A stretch of 64,000 nucleotides of DNA from CAZHVS01 sp964536015 (GCA_964536015.1 CAZHVS010000009.1:91734-155733); one strand, 5' to 3'. Shown: positions 1 through 9,135, counted from the first letter of the stretch. The notes: generated by a model from the sequence alone, not told the origin. Program-made: numbers and translations.

Positions 1-632
1 CGGAACTTGATGGGAATTTACGAATCATTAAAAAGCTGAAAGAAAGAAACATCATTGCGTCATTTGGACATTCTGATGCTAATTTTGATGAAACTATTAA
101 TGGTTTGAAAGCTGGAATTAGTCATGCAACTCATCTATTTAATGCTATGCCTGCTATTCATCATAGAACACCTGGACCTATTCCGGCAATTTTTTCTAAT
201 AGTGATATTGCAGTACAAATTATAAGCGATGGTCATCACTTGCATCCTTCTATTGTTAATTTGATTTATAAATCGATTGGTATAGATAGATGTATTTGTA
301 TTACTGATGGTGTACAAGCAATGGGACTGCCGGAAGGTGAATATACTTATAATAACAAGAAGTATATTTCAAAAGATGGGGCAGCCAAATATTTTGATGG
401 AACTCTTATTGGTTCCACAATGTCATTAATGATGATTGTAAAAAAATTCAAAGAATTTACTGGCTGCAGCTTTGAAGAAGCTATTAATACAGCAACAAAA
501 AATCCCGCAAAATTATTAGGAGTTGAAAAAACAATAGGTGCAATTGAGACAGGAAAAGATGCAGATATTCTATTAATTGATGATGATCTTAATATCCATA
601 ATGTTATAATAAAAGGGAAAAAGTTTAAATAA
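1..632 (+). CDS. nagA: N-acetylglucosamine-6-phosphate deacetylase, 3' part (5' end outside window)
   Basis: NagA removes the acetyl group from GlcNAc-6-phosphate in the cytoplasm, giving glucosamine-6-phosphate. The reading frame is open from base 3, so the gene starts upstream of the window; about 209 residues are visible. The visible part carries the family's metal and substrate motifs: GHSDA, then HATHLFNAM, a DGHH block and the ITDG(V) segment with the catalytic Asp, and it ends in the usual small beta domain (GKDADILLID). It converges on and overlaps by 8 bp the minus-strand gene ending at 625. The sugar-kinase/permease operon on the other strand suggests a shared amino-sugar role, which is inference. 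Confidence 0.93.
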   Translation, partial: ELDGNLRIIKKLKERNIIASFGHSDANFDETINGLKAGISHATHLFNAMPAIHHRTPGPIPAIFSNSDIAVQIISDGHHLHPSIVNLIYKSIGIDRCICITDGVQAMGLPEGEYTYNNKKYISKDGAAKYFDGTLIGSTMSLMMIVKKFKEFTGCSFEEAINTATKNPAKLLGVEKTIGAIETGKDADILLIDDDLNIHNVIIKGKKFK

Positions 633-1059
633 TTTCTGAAACAATAGCTACTGCGTCTTTAACGAATTTTGGACAAAGAGAATTATGTAAATCTTTTTCC
701 TTGGAATTTTTTTTGCCTTCTTCAGTACTTATGTCATATCCGAGAAGTTCTTTACAATATACGGTGCCGTTTTTTTGTTTGAATTTCATTATAAACTCTT
801 GTGCCTTCTGGTAGGTTATTTCTTTAGATTCTTTGTCGTTAATATTATCTGCTCCATATTTTAGTCCAATTACCATTAAGGCTCCGGTAACCACTCCACA
901 AGTTTCTCCCATTCTGCAAATTCCTCCACCAAAAGGAGTCGCTATCTTAAGTAACAAGTGTTCATCGATTAAAAATTTATCTGCAAATACAGCGGCGGTT
1001 GCTTGTGCACAATTAAATTCACCTTTAAAATATTCTAAAGATTTTTCTTCTCTTGTCAT
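625..1059 (-). CDS. C_GCAxxG_C_C family (putative redox/metal) protein
   Basis: This 144-residue protein matches the C_GCAxxG_C_C family, named for its cysteine spacing. Visible are FNCAQATA near residue 16, GGGICRMGETCGVVTGA around residues 44-60, and two further cysteines near the C terminus (VYCKELLG and LCPKFV). Members are small, often sit next to redox or transport genes, and have no settled biochemical function. The start is supported by an AGGAAA site a few bases upstream of the ATG. The gene starts 14 bases after the ClC channel stop and is probably co-transcribed with it. The 3' end overlaps nagA by 8 bp in convergent orientation. Confidence 0.85.
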   Translation of the reverse strand: MTREEKSLEYFKGEFNCAQATAAVFADKFLIDEHLLLKIATPFGGGICRMGETCGVVTGALMVIGLKYGADNINDKESKEITYQKAQEFIMKFKQKNGTVYCKELLGYDISTEEGKKNSKEKDLHNSLCPKFVKDAVAIVSEII

Positions 1060-1073
1060 TAGTGTTTCCTGAG

Positions 1074-2870
1074 CTATTCGAATGAATCAAATCCTCGTGA
1101 TTGTTCAATTAATTTAGTGCGGTACGTATTAAAAACATTTGACTTAGAAATAAATCCACAATACTTATTGTGATTTAATACTGGAAGATTCCATACTTTA
1201 TGTTTTTCGAATTTCTTCATCACATCATACATAGATTCATTAATGTCGATTGTTGCCGGAGGAATACTCATAATTTCACTTACAAGTACAATGTTATATA
1301 ATTCTGTATTGAGTATATATTCTCTTATTGAATCAAGAAGGACAATTCCTTTCAAATGGTTTTCATCATCAACTACTGGAAATATATTTCTGTTTGAAAC
1401 GGTTACAGCTTTAATAAGTGAACCAAGAGTATCAGTTGGTTTCACAGTTCTAAAATTTGTTTCAACCAAATCTTTAATATCAATCTGTTCTAGCAGGTTT
1501 TTATCTTTGCTTTCAGACCATTTTCCTTCTTCAAAAAGAGATTTTGTGTAAACCGAGAAAGGTTCAAAATATCTTGAAAGGAAAAAAGAAAATGCAGAGA
1601 CAATCATAAGCGGTACAATTAATAAGTATCCTCCCGTAATTTCCGCAATTAGAAAAATTCCGGTTAAAGGAGCTCTTACAACACCACTTAAAATTCCTGC
1701 CATTCCAACTGCTATAAAGTTTGTTTCATTAAGATTTGCGATGCCAAGCAAATTAAAAAATCGAGCAACGAAAAATCCAACCAATGCACCAGTGAATAGG
1801 GAAGGAGCAAAAATTCCTCCGTTTCCTCCTGCACCAGTTGTAATTGATGTAGCAAATACTTTAATTAGTACAATTAGCCCTGCAAAGAAGGCAACAAACC
1901 AGGCATTGTTTGAAAAATATTTGAATAAGCTATTATCTAATAAAGAAAAGTATTTTCCGGAAAGAAGTTGCTCAATTGTTTTATATCCTTCACCATATAA
2001 AGGAGGCATAAGGAAAATTAAAATTCCAAGAGTAATTCCTCCAATCAATGCTTTTCCAAGAATACTTTTTTGTTTTTTAAAGAGGTTTTCAAATTTAAAA
2101 GTAATGGCAATCATATAAGCAGAAATCAATCCGCACGAAAACCCCAATATTATATAAAAAGGAATTGCTTCTATTTTCCATCCTGAAGTAACAACGATAA
2201 ATAATTGTCCGCTATAGATAAATTTAGATAAAATTGCTGCTGATGCTGAAGAGATTAAAAGTGGTATAAATGAAGGAATAGAAACTTCAAGCATAATCAC
2301 TTCAAGAGCAAATACGACTCCTGCAATTGGACTATTAAAAATAGCTGAAATACCAGCAGCAGCACCACAACCTACTAATAAATTTCTTGTTTTGGCATTA
2401 AGTTTAAAATCTTTTGCAATATTACTGCCAATTGCACTTCCTGTGAAAACAATTGGTGCTTCAAGTCCAACTGAGCCGCCAAAACCAATAGTTAATGCGC
2501 TAGTAATTATGTGCATATACGAAGCATCTCTTGGTAAGTCAGCATTTTTTTTTGCAACACTATAAATAACTTTACTTAATCCACGGTCAAAGTTTAGCTT
2601 TTTTGTAAAAATTAAAAAGGCAGTAGTAAGTATAATTCCGAGCAAAGGAAACAGAAAGAATATAGTATTAAAATTATATTGAATAGCTACGAACTCGACG
2701 AAGTGATGGATCTGGTGAACAAGTGATTTGAGTATAACCGCAGCAATGCCTGCAGTTATACCAACAATAATACTTAGTAATACTAGATAGTTTTTTTCAG
2801 ATATATGGTTTTTTCGCCATAAATGAAAAGAAATCGAAATTCGTTGAAATAAGTTATCTGTATGCTGCAA
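1074..2870 (-). CDS. ClC-family chloride channel/antiporter with C-terminal CBS pair
   Basis: A 598-residue inner-membrane protein of the ClC family, which moves chloride or fluoride by channel or proton-exchange mechanisms. The selectivity-filter motifs are visible: GFGGSVGLEAPIV near residue 130 (GxxxGxEGP-type), GAGGNGGIFAPSLF near residue 345 (GxFxP) and a later helix-rich segment. Two CBS domains follow from about residue 460 (IKDLVETNFRTVKPTDTL and VSEIMSIPPATIDINESM), which in relatives sense adenine nucleotides. The listed start is a TTG with no clear ribosome binding site, so the exact N terminus is uncertain. It sits inside the minus-strand run between the SIS protein and the C_GCAxxG protein. 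Confidence 0.93.
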   Translation of the reverse strand: MQHTDNLFQRISISFHLWRKNHISEKNYLVLLSIIVGITAGIAAVILKSLVHQIHHFVEFVAIQYNFNTIFFLFPLLGIILTTAFLIFTKKLNFDRGLSKVIYSVAKKNADLPRDASYMHIITSALTIGFGGSVGLEAPIVFTGSAIGSNIAKDFKLNAKTRNLLVGCGAAAGISAIFNSPIAGVVFALEVIMLEVSIPSFIPLLISSASAAILSKFIYSGQLFIVVTSGWKIEAIPFYIILGFSCGLISAYMIAITFKFENLFKKQKSILGKALIGGITLGILIFLMPPLYGEGYKTIEQLLSGKYFSLLDNSLFKYFSNNAWFVAFFAGLIVLIKVFATSITTGAGGNGGIFAPSLFTGALVGFFVARFFNLLGIANLNETNFIAVGMAGILSGVVRAPLTGIFLIAEITGGYLLIVPLMIVSAFSFFLSRYFEPFSVYTKSLFEEGKWSESKDKNLLEQIDIKDLVETNFRTVKPTDTLGSLIKAVTVSNRNIFPVVDDENHLKGIVLLDSIREYILNTELYNIVLVSEIMSIPPATIDINESMYDVMKKFEKHKVWNLPVLNHNKYCGFISKSNVFNTYRTKLIEQSRGFDSFE

Positions 2871-2962
2871 AAAAATCTAAAAATTTATATACTGTACAAA
2901 CTAAACATAAATAAACTGGTGGAATTTTCTTAATGCAAAAGTCTTTTATAAATTATTTTAGT

Positions 2963-3724
2963 TCAAACACCAGCTATTCGTTTTTTGTATTCATTCAAAG
3001 CTTCGCTAAGACGTTCTCTTGCAGTTGTATCACCTGAAACGTTGTGAGAAGGATGAATAAATAATTTTACTCCACGATCTGCTAAAATTTCTGCAACTGT
3101 TACGACTGTCATCCATACAGTTGTAACAAAAGCCATAGTAGAAATTGGACCTACCTTATCAAAGTGGTTTTTAATCGGGACAACAGCATCCTGAATAGGG
3201 ACACAAGTATCAACAATAATGTCTGCAATGTCAAAAATCGTCTTTCCACTTGAGTGCCTCGTTTCTTTTCCTTCTGCTTCTTTTGCTGAACCAAAAACTA
3301 TAACTTTCATTCCTTTCTTTTTGCTCTCAATTGCGATATCAATATTAACGGCATTAATTCCTGTGTGTGAGAACAACCACATACAATCATCTTTGTGAAA
3401 ATTATAACCTTTCATTATTTCAACGCCGTATCCTTCAACTCTTTCAAGAAATACAAATTCGTGCACGTTCATACCGCCAACAATATTAGTAAAAAATGTA
3501 AGAGGAAGTTCAATCATCGGATGAAAACCTACAAATCCACCAATTCTTGGATACATTTCTTCAATGGGGATAGTAGCATGTCCGCAACCAAAAGTATGAA
3601 CCCAATGTCCTTTTTCAATAGTATCAGCCATTGCCAGAGCAGCTTTTTTTATATTCTCAACCTGTGTTTGTTCAATTTTATCTATAACAGAGCGAGTATT
3701 TTCTAACCAGATTTTAGCTAACAT
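2963..3724 (-). CDS. SIS-domain phosphosugar-binding protein
   Basis: A 253-residue cytoplasmic protein with one sugar-isomerase (SIS) fold. Its N-terminal helix leads into HTFGCGHATIPIEEMYPRIGG, a phosphosugar loop resembling those in the UPF0309 'sugar isomerase domain' proteins, followed by WLFSHTGIN and VIVFGSAKEAEG strands. GGAGAAAAA directly precedes the ATG. Relatives bind or isomerise phosphorylated amino sugars, but the substrate cannot be read from sequence. Its place 18 bases downstream of an MFS permease gene and next to a ROK kinase gene suggests it acts on the sugar they import and phosphorylate (inference). It is not MurQ, as the MurQ-specific signature is not seen. Confidence 0.85.
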   Translation of the reverse strand: MLAKIWLENTRSVIDKIEQTQVENIKKAALAMADTIEKGHWVHTFGCGHATIPIEEMYPRIGGFVGFHPMIELPLTFFTNIVGGMNVHEFVFLERVEGYGVEIMKGYNFHKDDCMWLFSHTGINAVNIDIAIESKKKGMKVIVFGSAKEAEGKETRHSSGKTIFDIADIIVDTCVPIQDAVVPIKNHFDKVGPISTMAFVTTVWMTVVTVAEILADRGVKLFIHPSHNVSGDTTARERLSEALNEYKKRIAGV

Positions 3725-3741
3725 TTTTTCTCCAATTTATT

Positions 3742-4905
3742 TTATGAGTTTATTTGTTCTAATTTGAATTTTTTCAAGATTATTGCCAACAAGAATATCA
3801 TAATTATTGCACTAAAAATAATTATGAGAATAAAATTCCTTAAACCAAAGATTTTTGATATAAAACCGGTTAAATAATTCATCAACATATTACCTGAAAG
3901 AGCAATAGCAATTACAAAACTGAATGCTGTTCCGGAAAGAGATGAAAATTTTTCTCCAACAAAACCAAGCATTACAGGAAAACCCGCTGCAAAACCAGCT
4001 CCCATAATTATTAGAGAAAAAACCATTAGAGAATATGTTGACATGAAGAATAACATTATACTTCCAATAATTGATATTATTAGTGATAAATACAATACGA
4101 TAGAAGGAGTAACTTTTTTCAGAATAAAACCAAGCATAAGTCTTGCAGCAGCCATGCCTGTAACAAAAAGTGAAAGAGCATACAATGCTTCCTCTGAATT
4201 AATTTCTATTTTATTTTGCAGGTAAGAGGTTGTCCAGTTATTTGTAATTCCTTCCATACCACTTTGAAATGCAAGAAAGAAACCCATTAGCAACAAAGTT
4301 GGATTTTTAAATAAACTTACACTTTGTTTAATTGGAAAACCCTGTTTTTGTTTAGGTGAAGGAAATTTTATGATAATGAAAAAAATAATTGGCAGAATTA
4401 TAAAAAAACCAATATTTGAAATAATTTGATTATAAGAGAATGACTTTGATAAACTTCCAAGAATTGCTGGCATACCAAGTGCTCCAATTGCAAAGAAGAC
4501 GCCAAGTAAACTTAAATTTGCTCCTTTATAATCTAAACTAATATCCGAAACAAGTGCGTTTGTTCCGCCATTAATAACTCCACCACCAAAACCAATCAGA
4601 AAAATAGATGCTTGTAAAATAAAAAAAGAGTTTGCATATGCGAGTCCTTCCATTGAAAGGAAAATCAGTATTGCGCAAATTATTAAAATATTTTTATAAC
4701 CATATCTATCAACCACAGGTCCAAATATGATACTGCCGATTAATATTCCAAAAGGGAGAAGTGTAACTAAAGAACCAGCGGAAATTTCATCAAGCTGAAA
4801 TTGCATAACAAGTGAAGGTAGAATTGAACCAAGAGAGATCAGCACTATGCCGAATAACAGCATCCCAACACAAGCAGCGGCAAATACAATTTTTTGATTA
4901 TACAT
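3742..4905 (-). CDS. Major facilitator superfamily permease (probable sugar importer)
   Basis: A 387-residue integral membrane protein with about 12 hydrophobic helices and the MFS loop 2-3 signature GPVVDRYGYKN near residue 63. The first helix carries a glycine-rich segment and LPSLVMQFQLDE, as in FucP-like and related sugar permeases. It is likely an inner-membrane proton-coupled importer. It sits between the ROK kinase gene (28 bases upstream) and the SIS gene (17 bases downstream), so sugar import is the simplest role, but no residue identifies the substrate. The start ATG lacks a strong Shine-Dalgarno sequence. Confidence 0.87.
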   Translation of the reverse strand: MYNQKIVFAAACVGMLLFGIVLISLGSILPSLVMQFQLDEISAGSLVTLLPFGILIGSIIFGPVVDRYGYKNILIICAILIFLSMEGLAYANSFFILQASIFLIGFGGGVINGGTNALVSDISLDYKGANLSLLGVFFAIGALGMPAILGSLSKSFSYNQIISNIGFFIILPIIFFIIIKFPSPKQKQGFPIKQSVSLFKNPTLLLMGFFLAFQSGMEGITNNWTTSYLQNKIEINSEEALYALSLFVTGMAAARLMLGFILKKVTPSIVLYLSLIISIIGSIMLFFMSTYSLMVFSLIIMGAGFAAGFPVMLGFVGEKFSSLSGTAFSFVIAIALSGNMLMNYLTGFISKIFGLRNFILIIIFSAIIMIFLLAIILKKFKLEQINS

Positions 4906-4933
4906 CTATTGCTCAAATAATTTTGAAAAAAAA

Positions 4934-5887
4934 TCAAATATCTTTTAATGCTAAATAACCAGCTCCGTAAAGCCCGGCATCACTTCCAAGTTTTGAAGGA
5001 AGAAGTTCAACCTGAGTAATACTTATCGGTTGCGCCCACTTTTTTGCTTCAAGCAATATTTTGTCTAAAAATTTTAAAGCAGGACCAAACACGCCACCGC
5101 CCAAAATAATTTTTTCAGGATTAAAGAGACTAACGTAATTTGCGACAGCCATTCCCCATAATTCAATTGCATTATTCAAAGCAAGAATTGCTATTTCATC
5201 ATTTTTTTCATAAGCATCAAAAATATCTTTTGCGGAGATTTTTTCAGCTTCGATAGTCTGTAAAAGCCCTGAATAATTTTTTTTTCGTAAGAGAAGTTCT
5301 CGTACTATTTTGACAATCCCTTCACCTGAGGCGTTATATTCAAAACAACCGCAGGAGACATATTCATCTCTGAAAGGTCTGTCAAGAGCCATCCAACCGG
5401 TTGCTCCAGCAATATCATTAGAACCTCTCAGTACTTTTCCATCGATTAAGACACCTAAACCAATGCCGGTTCCTACAGCAATAAAAATTGCATCTTTGCA
5501 ACCCATAGCAGAACCTTGCCACACTTCACCAAGTATATAGCAAGCACGATCACTATCAATATGAACATTTATTTGATTTTCAGATAAGTAGCTTTGAATT
5601 TCTTCAAGAAGAGGATAATCATTCCATCCAGGAATATTAGGAGCCCACACAGTTCCTTTTTTATTCCAAAAAATGCCTGGAATCGAAATTCCGAGAGAAG
5701 AAATTTTATAATTTTTTTCTTCTGCTTTTTTAAATAACAAATTTATCTGTGTTTTTATTAATTGTCCGACTTCTTTACCGATTCGTTTTTCAAGTTGCAG
5801 AGTTTCTTTGAAAAGAATTTTTCCTGATTTTTCAAATATGGCTGAAGCGAGTTTTGTTCCACCGAGGTCTAATGCGATTATTTCCAT
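4934..5887 (-). CDS. ROK-family sugar kinase
   Basis: A 317-residue ROK (repressor/ORF/kinase) protein without a DNA-binding domain, so a kinase rather than a regulator. The N-terminal phosphate loop is DLGGTKLA, the sugar-binding/catalytic Asp lies in HIDSDRACY, and AVGTGIGLGVLIDG and the late GGGVFG motif are present. Relatives phosphorylate glucose, GlcNAc or ManNAc. The zinc motif is short: SCGCFEYNASG replaces the usual CxCGxxGCxE, so one or two of the metal cysteines are missing. It is the first gene of the minus-strand run and with nagA nearby may make GlcNAc-6-phosphate (inference). Divergent from the IMPDH-family gene at 6034. Confidence 0.9.
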   Translation of the reverse strand: MEIIALDLGGTKLASAIFEKSGKILFKETLQLEKRIGKEVGQLIKTQINLLFKKAEEKNYKISSLGISIPGIFWNKKGTVWAPNIPGWNDYPLLEEIQSYLSENQINVHIDSDRACYILGEVWQGSAMGCKDAIFIAVGTGIGLGVLIDGKVLRGSNDIAGATGWMALDRPFRDEYVSCGCFEYNASGEGIVKIVRELLLRKKNYSGLLQTIEAEKISAKDIFDAYEKNDEIAILALNNAIELWGMAVANYVSLFNPEKIILGGGVFGPALKFLDKILLEAKKWAQPISITQVELLPSKLGSDAGLYGAGYLALKDI

Positions 5888-6033
5888 GATTTTTCAAAAA
5901 CTAAAAAATTTTTATTCAAAACCTAAATGAAATGAATTGAAATTACAAATGAATGGTTTCAAAATAATTCTGAAACAAATAAAGAGATGATTATATTTGC
6001 GTCCGGCATTTTTAATAAACATTAAGGCTTAAA

Positions 6034-7053
6034 ATGAAAATCTATTCAAAGAAAGATTTAAACGAATTTTATCAATCACTCACTTATGATGATATAAGTC
6101 TGATTCCAACTCAAATATCAAGAATAAAATCAAGAACTGAAGCAGTAACAAATACCGAATTTCTTGGTTTAAATTTAAGCGTTCCGGTTTTATCCAGCCC
6201 TATGGATACAGTTACAGGCCTTGATATGGCTGAAGAATTAGCTTCGCTTGGTTGTATTGGAATTTTAAACAGGTTTGATTCTTCTTTAATGGAATTGTTG
6301 CATACAAATTTCAATAATCGTGAAATTAAAGCTGTATCAATTGGTTTAACAACTAATGATGATATTATTGAGAAACTTGCAGAAAAAAAATTGATGATCT
6401 GTATTGATACTGCAAATGCAAGCAATCTTGAAGTGCTAAGAAAATCTGAAGATGTAAAAAAGAAATTCCCCGCAGTCCAACTAATAGTTGGAAACATAGC
6501 AACAGGATCATCATTAAAAAATCTTGAAGATGCTGGAGCTGATGCTGTGCGGGTTGGTATTGGAAGCGGAAGTGTATGTTCAACTTCAATTCAGACAGGC
6601 ATTGGAATTGGACAGGTATCATCCTTACTTGATGTTTACTTTACCAGGGAAAAAATGAAATTGAAAATAAAGCTCATTGCAGATGGAGGAATCAAAAGTG
6701 CTGGAGATGTTGCTAAAGCCATTTCGCTTGGAGCTGATGCAGTGATGCTTGGAAGAATGCTTGCCGGAACAAAAGAAACACCCGGGGAAGTGATTAAATA
6801 TAGTGGGCAACTCTGGAAAAAATATAGAGGTTCTGCTTCTTTTGGTGTTAAAATGAAAAATGAATTTATTGAAGGCGAAGAGACAATGGTTGGCTATAAA
6901 GGTACAGTAAGAAATGTTATTAATAGTATTTCTGATGGATTAAAAAGTGCTATGAGTTATATGAATTGTGTTAATCTTGATGAATTGAGACAGATTGAGA
7001 CTTTTGCAGTTCTTAGTAATAGTTCATACCTTGAAAGGCTTCCTAAAGCTTAA
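6034..7053 (+). CDS. IMP dehydrogenase/GMP reductase family enzyme without CBS domains
   Basis: A 339-residue (beta/alpha)8 purine-nucleotide enzyme. It contains LTYDDISLIPT at the N terminus, SSPMDTVTG, the phosphate and catalytic loop RVGIGSGSVCST with its cysteine near residue 182, LIADGGIKSAGDVAKA, and the YRGSAS flap. The CBS regulatory pair of full-length IMP dehydrogenase is absent, so the length matches GMP reductase (GuaC) or a CBS-less IMPDH. The catalytic loop has Ser where most family members have Arg after C-T-T. A purine salvage role in the cytoplasm is expected; which direction it runs cannot be told from sequence alone. Confidence 0.85.
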   Translation: MKIYSKKDLNEFYQSLTYDDISLIPTQISRIKSRTEAVTNTEFLGLNLSVPVLSSPMDTVTGLDMAEELASLGCIGILNRFDSSLMELLHTNFNNREIKAVSIGLTTNDDIIEKLAEKKLMICIDTANASNLEVLRKSEDVKKKFPAVQLIVGNIATGSSLKNLEDAGADAVRVGIGSGSVCSTSIQTGIGIGQVSSLLDVYFTREKMKLKIKLIADGGIKSAGDVAKAISLGADAVMLGRMLAGTKETPGEVIKYSGQLWKKYRGSASFGVKMKNEFIEGEETMVGYKGTVRNVINSISDGLKSAMSYMNCVNLDELRQIETFAVLSNSSYLERLPKA

Positions 7054-7066
7054 TTTTAAAATAAAA

Positions 7067-7090
7067 GAGGCTGCCTTTTTAGACAGCCTC
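7067..7090 (-). terminator. Hairpin terminator between convergent genes
   Basis: GAGGCTG at 7067-7073 pairs with CAGCCTC at 7084-7090 around a 10-base loop. Read on the minus strand it is followed by a TTTTATTTT run, so it most clearly ends the gene at 7112-7585; it may also end the plus-strand gene stopping at 7053. The same stem sequence recurs in the terminator at 48116. Confidence 0.7.
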
Positions 7091-7111
7091 ATCCTCGACT
7101 AATTTCATCTT

Positions 7112-7585
7112 CTATCTTGTAATAAAATTTAATTTGTTTAATCTTTCATTTTCTGACGCATACCTGTCTAACAAATTCTTTGGCTTGGAATTAAATAAGC
7201 TGTAATCCTGTACAGCAGGTTTGTAAAAAGCTCGTTCAGGGTTGTTTCCAGATTCAAATTTTCTCATTTCATCCTGTTGATTATTAATAATCTTAAATCT
7301 TTCTTTTTGGTATCTTTTTGATTTAATTCCTGTTTGAGAATTTCTCTGTGGAATAAAAAATTCTTGTTCTCTAAGTATAGGAGAAGAAACCTGTTTTGGA
7401 ATTGAATGATGAGTAATTCTTGCAAGGTTCCTATAACTAACTGCTGTTGGAACTTTTACTAATTGCGGCTTTGGTTCACTCATTTTGCTTTTAACTTTAT
7501 AAGCAATATAAGAACCAATTATAATTACTGTCGCTGCTATTGTGAAGACAAGTAAAGCTAATTTTATGATCGGTATTAATTCCAT
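7112..7585 (-). CDS. Hypothetical single-pass membrane protein
   Basis: No family is recognised. The 157-residue protein starts with MELIPIIKLALLVF and has one transmembrane segment (about residues 6-27), then a basic, Lys/Arg/Gln-rich soluble tail likely on the cytoplasmic side. An upstream in-frame start would add 43 residues, but an AGGAAA ribosome binding site sits just before the chosen ATG at 7585 and the extension looks non-coding, so the shorter form is preferred. It stands alone between the purine enzyme and the HU gene and ends at a hairpin terminator. Confidence 0.6.
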   Translation of the reverse strand: MELIPIIKLALLVFTIAATVIIIGSYIAYKVKSKMSEPKPQLVKVPTAVSYRNLARITHHSIPKQVSSPILREQEFFIPQRNSQTGIKSKRYQKERFKIINNQQDEMRKFESGNNPERAFYKPAVQDYSLFNSKPKNLLDRYASENERLNKLNFITR

Positions 7586-7834
7586 TTTTCTATTTCCTGT
7601 TAATAAATCTGTATATAATACACCAACTAATGTGCCACTGAATTTTGAAGAAAAACATAAATTTTCTCCTGTCATCTTCGGATATATTTGAGATTCTTGT
7701 CCATTTTGAGACAAATAAACAGTGAATTAAAATATTTGCAGAATTTAATTTTTCTTGGTAATCCACTTAATATTTAATATCTTTAAGTAGTTGATTTTTA
7801 AGAACTTAGTAGTTCTATTCCAGGAGATTAAAAA

Positions 7835-8125
7835 ATGACAAAAGCAGATATAGTTGATAAAGTTGCTTTGGGGACAGGAATCACAAAACTTGAAACAGAA
7901 GCAGTAATTGAAGGCTTCTTCAATAGTGTTATTGAAGCTTTAAAAACTGGCAATGGAATTGAGATCCGTGGATTTGGGACATTTAAAGTCAGAAAAAGAA
8001 AAGCACGATGGGCACGAAATCCAAAATCTGGCGAAAAAGTCTTTGTTCCAGACCATTATGTGCCGGCATTTAAGTTCTCTAAAGATTTTAAATCCCTTGT
8101 TGCTCAGGGAATGTCTTCAAAATAA
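7835..8125 (+). CDS. HU/IHF-family DNA-binding protein
   Basis: A 96-residue nucleoid protein. It begins MTKADIVDKVA, has the helical dimer half, then the beta-arm entry IEIRGFGTFKVRKRKARWARNP followed by the proline-containing arm and return (VFVPDHYVPAFKFSKDFK). Members bind and bend DNA as dimers. An AGGAGA site precedes the ATG. The next gene starts 11 bases after its stop, so the two are probably one transcript. HU versus IHF subtype is not assigned. Confidence 0.95.
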   Translation: MTKADIVDKVALGTGITKLETEAVIEGFFNSVIEALKTGNGIEIRGFGTFKVRKRKARWARNPKSGEKVFVPDHYVPAFKFSKDFKSLVAQGMSSK

Positions 8126-8136
8126 ATGGAATTTAA

Positions 8137-9015
8137 GTGATAGAATATTGTCCTAATTGTAAAAAAAAACTTTATAAAGAATTTAAATTTTGTCCTGAAT
8201 GTGGAATTGAAATTCAAGATTCACCTTCAAATAAAGTTGAATTAATAATTTGTCCTGTTTGTGGTGAAGAAAATGATTCAGGAAATAGTACTTGTATAAG
8301 TTGTGGAGCTTTGATCAATAAAATCTCTGCTAATGTTATTGAGAAAGAAAGTATTAAGCCCAAAAAAGAATCGATTCCAGCTAAAGAAAAAAGGAAGAGC
8401 AATAAAAGAAAAAGCCAAGAAGAAGTAAAACCTGATTTGAAAAATGTTAGCAAAACTACTTCTATCAGGAACAGAGATATTCTGTTTATTTTTGCAGGAG
8501 TTTTTTTAGTCGTTTTAATAGTTCTCTATTTTTCAGGTGTTTTTGAAACACCGACAGTTGTTCAGAATCCTGGAAACAATCAAGATATGATGAATCAGGG
8601 AGCTAATTTATCGGCATTGAATGAGATTAATGAATTTGAAAAATTGGTAGAGTCTAATCCATCCAATTTTGATAATGTCCTAAAATTAGCTCATCTTTAT
8701 AACGATAATGGTTTTTTTGATAAAGCTATTGAACGCTATAAGCAGTATTTGAAATCAAATGCCAAGAATACTGATGCAATAATTGATCTTGGAGTTTGTT
8801 ATTTTGAATTGAAACAATATGATGTCGCAGATTCAATTATGCAATCTGCTATAAAAATTAAACCAGATCATCAAATTGGATTATATAATCTTGGAATAGT
8901 AAATTTATCTAAAGGTGATCTTGAAAAATCGAAACAATGGTTTAACAAAGCAATTGATGTAGACCCGAATAGCGAGTTTGCATTAAAAGCAAAAAAATTA
9001 TTAGAATCACATTAA
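8137..9015 (+). CDS. Zinc-ribbon, single-TM, TPR-repeat protein
   Basis: A 292-residue protein starting at a GTG. Two zinc ribbons open it (CPNCKKKLYKEFKFCPECG and CPVCGEENDSGNSTCISCG), followed by a charged linker, one transmembrane helix near residues 111-131 (DILFIFAGVFLVVLIVLYFSG) and about three tetratricopeptide repeats (residues 165-290, with a clear FDKAIERYKQYLKSN unit). TPRs bind partner proteins, here probably outside the inner membrane; the partner is unknown. It follows HU by 11 bases and precedes the mini ribosomal protein gene. Confidence 0.85.
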   Translation: MIEYCPNCKKKLYKEFKFCPECGIEIQDSPSNKVELIICPVCGEENDSGNSTCISCGALINKISANVIEKESIKPKKESIPAKEKRKSNKRKSQEEVKPDLKNVSKTTSIRNRDILFIFAGVFLVVLIVLYFSGVFETPTVVQNPGNNQDMMNQGANLSALNEINEFEKLVESNPSNFDNVLKLAHLYNDNGFFDKAIERYKQYLKSNAKNTDAIIDLGVCYFELKQYDVADSIMQSAIKIKPDHQIGLYNLGIVNLSKGDLEKSKQWFNKAIDVDPNSEFALKAKKLLESH

Positions 9016-9039
9016 TTAAAAATAAAACACGGAGGCGAA

Positions 9040-9135
9040 ATGCCCTGCGGACGCAAACGCAAAAGACATAAAATGTCTACTCATAAAAGAAAGAAAAGAT
9101 TAAGAAAGAATAGACATAAAAAGAAATTAAGATAG
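9040..9135 (+). CDS. AURKAIP1/COX24-domain mini ribosomal protein
   Basis: A 31-residue, extremely basic protein starting MPCGRKRKRHKMSTHKRKK and ending in KNRHKKKLR. It matches the AURKAIP1/COX24 (mitoribosomal mS38-like) family known in Bacteroidota-type bacteria, where the protein is a small-subunit ribosome component. A strong GGAGG site sits 3-9 bases upstream of the ATG. It is easily missed because of its size. It lies between the TPR gene and tRNA-Thr, a translation-related position. Assignment rests on the KRKRHKM...HKRKKRLRKNR pattern. Confidence 0.88.
   Translation: MPCGRKRKRHKMSTHKRKKRLRKNRHKKKLR

Noticed and set aside
4934..5887. ROK-type transcriptional repressor
   Set aside because: The protein starts directly with the kinase ATP loop; no N-terminal helix-turn-helix is present.
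7586..7714. 43-residue N-terminal extension of the membrane protein at 7112
   Set aside because: A clear AGGAAA site precedes the internal ATG at 7585, and the extension shows no signal or domain.
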